The position numbers were made by a program, and so were the translations under genes. Positions 58,759 through 64,000 of a stretch of 64,000 nt of DNA are shown piece after piece (the first letter of the stretch is position 1; each line of letters starts with the position of its first letter). Source of the DNA: Rhodopseudomonas pseudopalustris (GTDB taxonomy: Bacteria > Pseudomonadota > Alphaproteobacteria > Rhizobiales > Xanthobacteraceae); the NCBI RefSeq assembly GCF_900110435.1, contig NZ_FODT01000005.1:248001-312000 (forward strand). The letters run 5' to 3'. The notes under the pieces were generated by a model that saw only the letters and a program-made list of their open reading frames with translations, did no database searches and was not told the origin of the DNA.

Positions 58759-59385
58759 ATGACCAGTCCTCTCGCTCCCTCGGCCGCCGACGCACTGCTG
58801 TTCGATCTCGGCGGGGTCGTGATCGACTTCGATCTCGCGCGCACGCTCAAAGCCTGGGCGGTCGAACTCGGCAACGATCCCTCTGCGATGCTGGCGACGC
58901 TGGCGCGCAACGACACTTTCCATCGCTATGAGACCGGCCACGTCACCGACGCGGAATTCTTCGCCTCCGTACGCGCGGCGCTGCGGCTCGATCTCAGCGA
59001 CGATCAACTGCGCGAGGGCTGGAACGCGATCTTCGTCGGCGAAATTGCGGGCATCGCGCCGCTGTTGGCACGGGCCGCGAGTCGTCTGCCGCTGTATGCG
59101 CTCTCCAATACCAACGATGCGCACATCGCGCATTTCTCGGAGCGCTACAGCGGCTTGCTGAAGCCGTTTCGGGAACTGTTCCTGTCGTCGCAGATCGGAC
59201 TGCGCAAGCCGAACGCCGAGGCTTTCGACTTCGTCGTGAACGCGATCGGCGTTGCGCCGTCGCGCATTGTGTTCTTCGACGATCTGGCCGAAAATATCGA
59301 GGCTGCGCGCAAGCGCGGGCTGCAGGCCGTCCATGTCCGCTCCAGCGCGGATGTGGCGCGAGCGCTGGATCAACTCGGGCTGTAG
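58759..59385 (+). CDS. HAD-superfamily hydrolase
   Basis: A 208-residue haloacid-dehalogenase-like phosphatase. Motif 1 LLFDLGGVVIDFD (DxGxx type with Asp nucleophile), motif 2 ALSNTND, motif 3 Lys in LRKPNAEAF, and motif 4 VFFDDLAENIEAAR. It is like the YihX/HAD-IA group; substrate unknown, likely a sugar phosphate. ATG 58759; the 243 bp upstream are shared with the divergent MotB-like gene. The thioesterase gene follows after 32 bp. Confidence 0.9.
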   Translation: MTSPLAPSAADALLFDLGGVVIDFDLARTLKAWAVELGNDPSAMLATLARNDTFHRYETGHVTDAEFFASVRAALRLDLSDDQLREGWNAIFVGEIAGIAPLLARAASRLPLYALSNTNDAHIAHFSERYSGLLKPFRELFLSSQIGLRKPNAEAFDFVVNAIGVAPSRIVFFDDLAENIEAARKRGLQAVHVRSSADVARALDQLGL

Positions 59386-59417
59386 TCGCCCGCTCGAACG
59401 ATTGCAGACGTATAGTG

Positions 59418-59906
59418 ATGAGCGCCACCGCCCTCGACTGGGACCACCCGCACCCGTTCACGCTGAAGATGGCGCCCGGTCCTGCCGATATCGACGGACT
59501 GAACCACACCAACAACTCGGTTTATGTGCGCTGGTGCGACAGCGTCGGCTGGGCGCATTCCGAAGCGCTCGGTCTGTCGCTCGTCGACTGGCAGCGGATC
59601 GACCGCGCGATGGCGATCCGCCGCGGCGAATACGACTATCTGCTGCCGAGCCATCTCGGCGACGAGCTGCTGCTCGGCACCTGGGTCTATGGCAGCGACG
59701 GCAAGCTGCTGATGGAGCGCCGCTTCCAGCTGATCCGGTTGCGCGACGGAGCCACCGTGATGCGCGGACGCTGGCAGCTCGTCTGCATCGAGATGTCGAG
59801 CGGCCGCCCGCGCCGCCTGCCGCCGGAATTCGCCGCCGTCTATCTGCCGGTGATGGTGAGGCCGGAGGACGAAGCCGGACGCGCGGCGGCAGCCGATCCG
59901 GCGTAG
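59418..59906 (+). CDS. 4HBT-family acyl-CoA thioesterase
   Basis: A 162-residue hotdog-fold protein. The 4HBT signature is DIDGLNHTNNSVYVRWCDSVGWAH (Asp-x-x-x-His-x-N), and MAIRRGEYDYLLPSHLGDELLLGTWV follows. It hydrolyses acyl-CoA thioesters; substrate not known. I chose ATG 59418 over GTG 59415. It lies 32 bp after the HAD gene and converges with the small gene at 59921. Confidence 0.9.
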   Translation: MSATALDWDHPHPFTLKMAPGPADIDGLNHTNNSVYVRWCDSVGWAHSEALGLSLVDWQRIDRAMAIRRGEYDYLLPSHLGDELLLGTWVYGSDGKLLMERRFQLIRLRDGATVMRGRWQLVCIEMSSGRPRRLPPEFAAVYLPVMVRPEDEAGRAAAADPA

Positions 59907-59920
59907 CCGCGCGGCGCGTG

Positions 59921-60268
59921 TTACTGCGCCGGCTGCATTCGGCAGTCCATCGAATAGACCAGTTCGCCCCTGGCGGTGCGTCCGATCGGCTGGCACGGCA
60001 CATAGGCGCGGGCGCTGCTTGCGGCCGGTGGTGCGGCGGCGGCAGGCGCGGATGGCTGCACGCTGACGCCGGCCTGGGGCGCGGGCGCAGCCGATGGCGC
60101 CGCGGGCGCGGCGATCTCAGGCATACTCACGGGCGGCGGCGCATAATCCGGATTGGCGGACGGCATCCAGCCTCTGCTCCAGTCGTGCCGGATCGCATAG
60201 GTGGTGCCGAAGGCGATCAGGCCGATGACGCCGACGATCCGCAACAGCCATTTCGGAAAATCATCCAT
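59921..60268 (-). CDS. Small bitopic membrane protein of unknown function
   Basis: A 115-residue protein with one N-terminal membrane helix (WLLRIVGVIGLIAFGTTYAI), then a Pro/Ala-rich region (about 40-88) and a short end with two Cys (VPCQPIGRTARGELVYSMDCRM). The CxxxGxxxRGxLVYxxDC form suggests a small periplasmic disulfide-bonded tip. I do not recognise the family. It diverges from moeA with 237 bp between. Confidence 0.75.
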   Translation of the reverse strand: MDDFPKWLLRIVGVIGLIAFGTTYAIRHDWSRGWMPSANPDYAPPPVSMPEIAAPAAPSAAPAPQAGVSVQPSAPAAAAPPAASSARAYVPCQPIGRTARGELVYSMDCRMQPAQ

Positions 60269-60505
60269 CTGCGCACTCTCCCAGCCCTGCCGGAATCGTC
60301 CGACCCATTGGTCCTAGCGCCGGCTCCACGCCGGCCACAATAATGATTTCGTTTGACCGGTGCGACGCAACCGCCCGACGCCACCGAAAGCGTGCGCTGC
60401 CGTGCGTCTTGCGCAACCGCCGCGAGCCACCTAAAGCCGGATCATGACACGCTGCCCCAGCCTTGCCGGACCGCATCGGTCCGTCCCTCGTCCCGGAGCG
60501 CCCCA

Positions 60506-61717
60506 ATGGCGTTGATGCCGGTTGCCGACGCGCTGGCCGCGGTGCTCGACGGCGCCGCCGGGCTTGCTGAAGAGATGATCGCGCTGGATCAGGCGCATGG
60601 AAGGGTGCTCGCGCGCGACCTCGCAGCGCTGCGGACCCAGCCGCCGCAGCCGATGTCGGCGATGGACGGCTATGCGGTGCGCGGCGCGGACGTCGCAACC
60701 GCGCCGGCGCAGCTGATCGTAATCGGCGAGATCGCCGCCGGCCGCCCCGCGGAACAATCCATCGGCCCCGGCCAGGCGCTGCGGATCTTCACCGGCGGCG
60801 TCATTCCCGACGGCGCCGACACCGTCGTGATCCAGGAAGATACGCTGCGCGACGGCGATCGGGTCACCATCACGGAGGCGACGCGGCCCGGCCGCCACAT
60901 CCGGCCCGCCGGCATCGATTTCAACGCGGGCGATGTGCTGCTGCGCGCGCGCGCGCGGCTCAGCGATCGTGACCTTTCGCTGGCGGCCGGCATGAATCAC
61001 CCGTCGCTGCCGGTGCATCGGCGGCCACGCGTGGCGATGCTCGCCACCGGCGACGAGCTGGTGATGCCCGGCAGCACGCCCGCGCCCGGCCAGATCGTCT
61101 ATTCCAACGGCTACGCGCTGCGCGCGCTGGCGCGCGCCGAGGGCGCCGAAGTGATCGACCTCGGCATCGCCGCCGACACCGTCGACGCCACCACCGCCGC
61201 GATCCGGCGCGCCCGCGAACTCGGCGCCGATCTGCTGGTCACCACCGGCGGCGCCTCGGCCGGCGACCATGATCTGGTCAAGCAGTCGCTGGAGGCCGAG
61301 GGCACCGAGATCGCATTCTGGAAAATCGCGATGCGCCCAGGCAAGCCGATGATGCACGGCCGGCTCGGCCCGATGCGGGTGATGGGCCTGCCCGGCAATC
61401 CGGTGTCGTCCTACGTCTGCGCCTTCCTGTTCATGGTGCCGTTGATCCGGGCGTTGTCGGGAATGCGCGAGGTCATGCACCGCCGCGAGCCGGCGCTGCT
61501 CGGCGCCGACCTTCCCGCCAACGATCAGCGCGAGGACTATCTGCGCGCCGATTTGCGTCTGCGCGACGACGGGCGATGGGCGGCGACCCCGGTCGACAGT
61601 CAGGATTCGTCGCTGCTGGCGCGGCTCTCCGCGGCGCAGGCCCTGATCGTCCGACCGCCTTTCGCGCCGGCGATGACGGCGGGCGCGACCTGTCTCATCC
61701 TTAAGCTGCCGCTATAG
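60506..61717 (+). CDS. moeA: Molybdopterin molybdenumtransferase
   Basis: Inserts molybdate into molybdopterin; 403 residues. Motifs: PQPMSAMDGYAVRG, GGVIPDGADTVVIQED, LVTTGGASAGDHDLVK (MPT-binding GGxSxGxxD) and the GLPGNPVSSYV loop. ATG 60506 is the family start (MALMPVADAL). lexA follows on the same strand after 175 bp, in which the LexA operators lie. Confidence 0.97.
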   Translation: MALMPVADALAAVLDGAAGLAEEMIALDQAHGRVLARDLAALRTQPPQPMSAMDGYAVRGADVATAPAQLIVIGEIAAGRPAEQSIGPGQALRIFTGGVIPDGADTVVIQEDTLRDGDRVTITEATRPGRHIRPAGIDFNAGDVLLRARARLSDRDLSLAAGMNHPSLPVHRRPRVAMLATGDELVMPGSTPAPGQIVYSNGYALRALARAEGAEVIDLGIAADTVDATTAAIRRARELGADLLVTTGGASAGDHDLVKQSLEAEGTEIAFWKIAMRPGKPMMHGRLGPMRVMGLPGNPVSSYVCAFLFMVPLIRALSGMREVMHRREPALLGADLPANDQREDYLRADLRLRDDGRWAATPVDSQDSSLLARLSAAQALIVRPPFAPAMTAGATCLILKLPL

Positions 61718-61756
61718 CGATCCGCGAATTCGTTGACCTCAAATTAAGAGGTTGCG

Positions 61757-61771
61757 GAACACATACTGAAC
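61757..61771 (+). promoter_or_regulatory. LexA operator (GAAC-N7-GAAC) upstream of lexA
   Basis: GAACACATACTGAAC matches the alphaproteobacterial SOS box exactly (direct repeat of GAAC spaced by 7). It lies 122 bp before the lexA start and 36 bp after the moeA stop codon, so it should give lexA autoregulation. The second GAAC also begins an inverted pair GAACATATAGTGTTC (61768-61782). Confidence 0.85.
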
Positions 61772-61782
61772 ATATAGTGTTC

Positions 61783-61797
61783 GTTCATGATTTGTTT
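61783..61797 (+). promoter_or_regulatory. Second, weaker SOS-box-like site
   Basis: GTTCATGATTTGTTT equals GTTC-N7-GTTC except for the last base. It is 11 bp after the first operator. It could be a low-affinity LexA site that makes repression cooperative. Supported only by its pattern. Confidence 0.45.
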
Positions 61798-61892
61798 CGA
61801 GTAATCGCGCTCGCCTGTCACCATTTTTCTCGGCGCGATGAACGAACGGCACGACGACGCGGCGATCGTCGCCAGACTGGGGAATGGTCGAG

Positions 61893-62600
61893 ATGCTGAC
61901 GCGCAAACAATTCGAGCTGTTGAAATTCATCAACGAGCGGCTGAAAGAAGCCGGCGTGCCGCCCTCCTTCGACGAGATGAAGGACGCGCTGGACCTGCGC
62001 TCGAAGTCGGGCATTCACCGGTTGATCACGGCGCTGGAGGAGCGCGGCTTCATTCGCCGCCTGCCCAACCGCGCCCGCGCCATCGAAGTGATCAAGCTGC
62101 CTGATCTCGGCGGCAACACCGGCGGCGGCCGCCGCGGCTTCACCCCGAGCGTCATCGAAGGCACCCTCGGCAAGGTCCGCCCGCCGAGCCACTCCCATGC
62201 CGAGGACGAGTCCGATCGCAATGTCGCGGTGCCGGTGATGGGCCGGATCGCCGCCGGCACTCCGATCGAGGCGCTGCAGACCCGCAGCCACACCATCAGC
62301 GTGCCGCCCGACATGCTCGGCTCCGGCGAGCACTACGCGCTCGAAGTGCGCGGCGATTCGATGGTCGAGGCCGGCATTCTCGACGGCGACATGGCGCTGA
62401 TCCAGCGCAACGAGAGCGCCGAGACCGGCGACATCGTGGTGGCGCTGATCGACGAGGAGGAAGCAACTCTGAAGCGCTTCCGCCGCCGCGGCGCATCGAT
62501 CGCGCTGGAGCCAGCCAACGCCGCCTACGAAGTCCGCATCCTGCCGCCGAACCGCGTCCGGATTCAGGGCAAGCTGATCGGGTTGTATCGCAAGTACTAA
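61893..62600 (+). CDS. lexA: LexA SOS repressor
   Basis: Transcription repressor and self-cleaving protease of the SOS response; 235 residues. The winged HTH opens [29 protein letters not shown], with [21 protein letters not shown] the recognition part. The cleavage site is Ala-Gly in [11 protein letters not shown], with the catalytic Ser in GDSMVEAGI and Lys in [11 protein letters not shown] 61893 is chosen over 61884 by family length. Its own operator lies upstream. Confidence 0.97.
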
Positions 62601-62633
62601 GCCGACGCCCGCGCGGTCATTCGCTCGCTGTCG

Positions 62634-64000
62634 TCAGTCGTCGGCGTCCTGGTCCTGCGGCGCCGGCGTGGCGTCGACCAATGCGGGACGCGGCGTGCGG
62701 GGCTGCGACGGATCGTTGGCCGACGCCTCGGCGGGCGCGGGCGACCACGGCCGGTCGAGCCGTTTCGGCCGCGCCGCCTCGATCACAAATCCGCCATCAC
62801 CGCCCCGGTTTCGCCACAGCGCCAGCGCGCCGCTGTCCTTGAGCAACTCGGCGCTGATCAGACGCGCGGCGCAATCCGGCGGCGGCTGCGCCAGCGCGAT
62901 CACCAGCGTCGCCCGCGCGCAATCGTCCGCGACACCGTCCGCCCGGAACGACAGCGCCACCAGGGCGCCATCGGCGAGCGCCGCGACGCAGCCATCGGCG
63001 TCGCAGGATACGCCCTCGCGCAGCGAGGCCGCATCGGCCGCGCGCGAATCCGCATCGGCCGCAAGCCATTCCTTCAGCCTGAAGTGATCAGCACCGCTCT
63101 GCATCACCCGCAGCCGGCCATCCGCCCCGCGCAGCGCGACCTGCCGACCGTCACCGGCAATCAGGATGTCCGGCTGCGGCGTCAGCAGCGCCCAGCCGGT
63201 CGCGACCATCATTATGATGAGTCCGCCATAGCGCAGCGGCGTGCGCAACAAGCCGAGCAGGATGATGCCGAGCGAGGCCAGCAGCAGCGGCCCGCTGCCG
63301 AAAGCGGCAATCTTGCCGATCGCCCCCGGCAACGTCGCGACCCACAAGGCGACGATCATCATCCAGTCGATGCCGACTTCCATGATCCGCCAGAACACGC
63401 CGTCCAATCCGAACGGCATCGCGGCGAGCCCGAGCAGACCCGCGGGCATCACCATCACCGACACCACCGGCATCGCCAGCAGATTGGAAATCACGCCATA
63501 GGGCGTGACGCGGTGGAAGTGAAACGCCGCGTAAGGCGTGGTCGCGAGGCCTGCGACCAGTGAAGCGAGCGCCAGCATCATGATCTCGCGCCCGCCCCAC
63601 AGCGCGGCGCGCGCGGTCGTCGAACTATCCGGCGTGGCGAACAACGCCGGCATTCCAATCTGCACCAGCGCGACCAGCCCGAGCGTTGCGGCGAACGACA
63701 TCTGAAAGCTCGGATGCACCAGCGCTTCCGGCGCGATCAGCAACACCACCAGCGCCGCAATCGCCAGCGTTCGAAAAGTGATGGCGCGGCGATCGACCAT
63801 CACTGCGATCAGCACCACGGCCGTCATCAGAAACGATCGTTGCGTCGCGACCTCGGCGCCGGACAGCAACAAGTAGAACGCCGCGGCGGCGAGCGCGGCC
63901 GCGGCCGCGACTTTCTTGATCGGAAAAATCACCGTCAGCGCCGGGATCAGCGCCAGCAGCGCGCGGACCGCGAAGAACACCACGCCGGCGACGACCGCCA
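62634..64000 (-). CDS. comEC: ComEC/Rec2-type competence membrane protein (5' end beyond window)
   Basis: The C-terminal 455 residues of a DNA-uptake channel-like protein. Many membrane helices are seen; family segments are TQRSFLMTAVVLIAVMVDRR (ComEC signature GAxxSxxRA-like), HPSFQMSFAATLGLVAL and TTPYAAFHFHRVTPYGVISNLLAMPV. A DUF4131-like C-terminal part (GRLRVMQSGADHF...) and a Pro/Ala-rich tail end the protein. The frame is open at base 64000, and the N terminus with its first motif lies outside. The gene converges with lexA. Confidence 0.9.
   Translation of the reverse strand, partial: AVVAGVVFFAVRALLALIPALTVIFPIKKVAAAAALAAAAFYLLLSGAEVATQRSFLMTAVVLIAVMVDRRAITFRTLAIAALVVLLIAPEALVHPSFQMSFAATLGLVALVQIGMPALFATPDSSTTARAALWGGREIMMLALASLVAGLATTPYAAFHFHRVTPYGVISNLLAMPVVSVMVMPAGLLGLAAMPFGLDGVFWRIMEVGIDWMMIVALWVATLPGAIGKIAAFGSGPLLLASLGIILLGLLRTPLRYGGLIIMMVATGWALLTPQPDILIAGDGRQVALRGADGRLRVMQSGADHFRLKEWLAADADSRAADAASLREGVSCDADGCVAALADGALVALSFRADGVADDCARATLVIALAQPPPDCAARLISAELLKDSGALALWRNRGGDGGFVIEAARPKRLDRPWSPAPAEASANDPSQPRTPRPALVDATPAPQDQDADD

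Overview
The window is GC-rich (about 65 to 68 percent) alphaproteobacterial chromosome. Gene content and order point to Rhodopseudomonas or a close Bradyrhizobium relative: a surE/pcm/nlpD cluster, nagZ-scpA-scpB-tatABC-serS, pdhA-pdhB-DUF5076-pdhC-lpdA with a lipoyl domain fused to E1-beta, kdsA/pyrG/secG/tpiA, trpDC-moaC, moeA-lexA, and a LexA operator of the alphaproteobacterial GAAC-N7-GAAC type. It is mainly housekeeping DNA. I found no rRNA, tRNA, CRISPR array, IS element or prophage.

Layout. 1-16.1 kb is mostly minus strand: an NlpD-like lipoprotein (cut by the left edge), pcm, surE, a CAP-domain protein, serS, tatC-tatB-tatA, scpB-scpA-nagZ, a SPOR protein, argS and dgt. A lone CheY-like receiver gene and a small secreted Cys protein lie on the plus strand among them. 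At 16.2-25 kb, erpA is followed by a two-gene unit encoding a membrane Cache sensor without an output domain and a bacterial pentameric ligand-gated ion channel. Then come an orphan Asn/Thr-rich protein with an XRE regulator, an RND efflux pump, xthA, an ExoR-like Sel1 protein and ilvD. At 28.9-35.5 kb is the pyruvate dehydrogenase operon, interrupted by a DUF559 nuclease-like gene framed by inverted REP-like repeats, followed by ftsB. At 35.7-49 kb are a LysE exporter, an oxidoreductase, eno, queF, an L,D-transpeptidase, MFS-kdsA-VOC, a Cys/His-containing orphan next to a divergent signal-peptide PAAR protein, pyrG, secG and tpiA. At 49.4-64 kb are a PpiD-like foldase, trpD-trpC-moaC, a P-type ATPase, small Zn and PilZ proteins, an orphan MotB-like protein, HAD and thioesterase enzymes, moeA, lexA and a ComEC protein cut by the right edge.

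The strongest unusual signals are: (1) the ion channel with its translationally linked Cache protein, which looks like a chemical sensor wired to an ion channel; (2) the DUF559 gene whose limits coincide with an inverted pair of REP-like repeats inside the pdh operon; (3) a 43-bp palindromic element sitting in frame in the E2 linker of pdhC; (4) a low-GC in-frame insertion in serS, with comparable low-GC patches in xthA and ilvD; (5) a PAAR protein with a Sec signal peptide beside a possible papain-like hydrolase. At least four families of dispersed palindromic repeats occur, mainly at gene ends.
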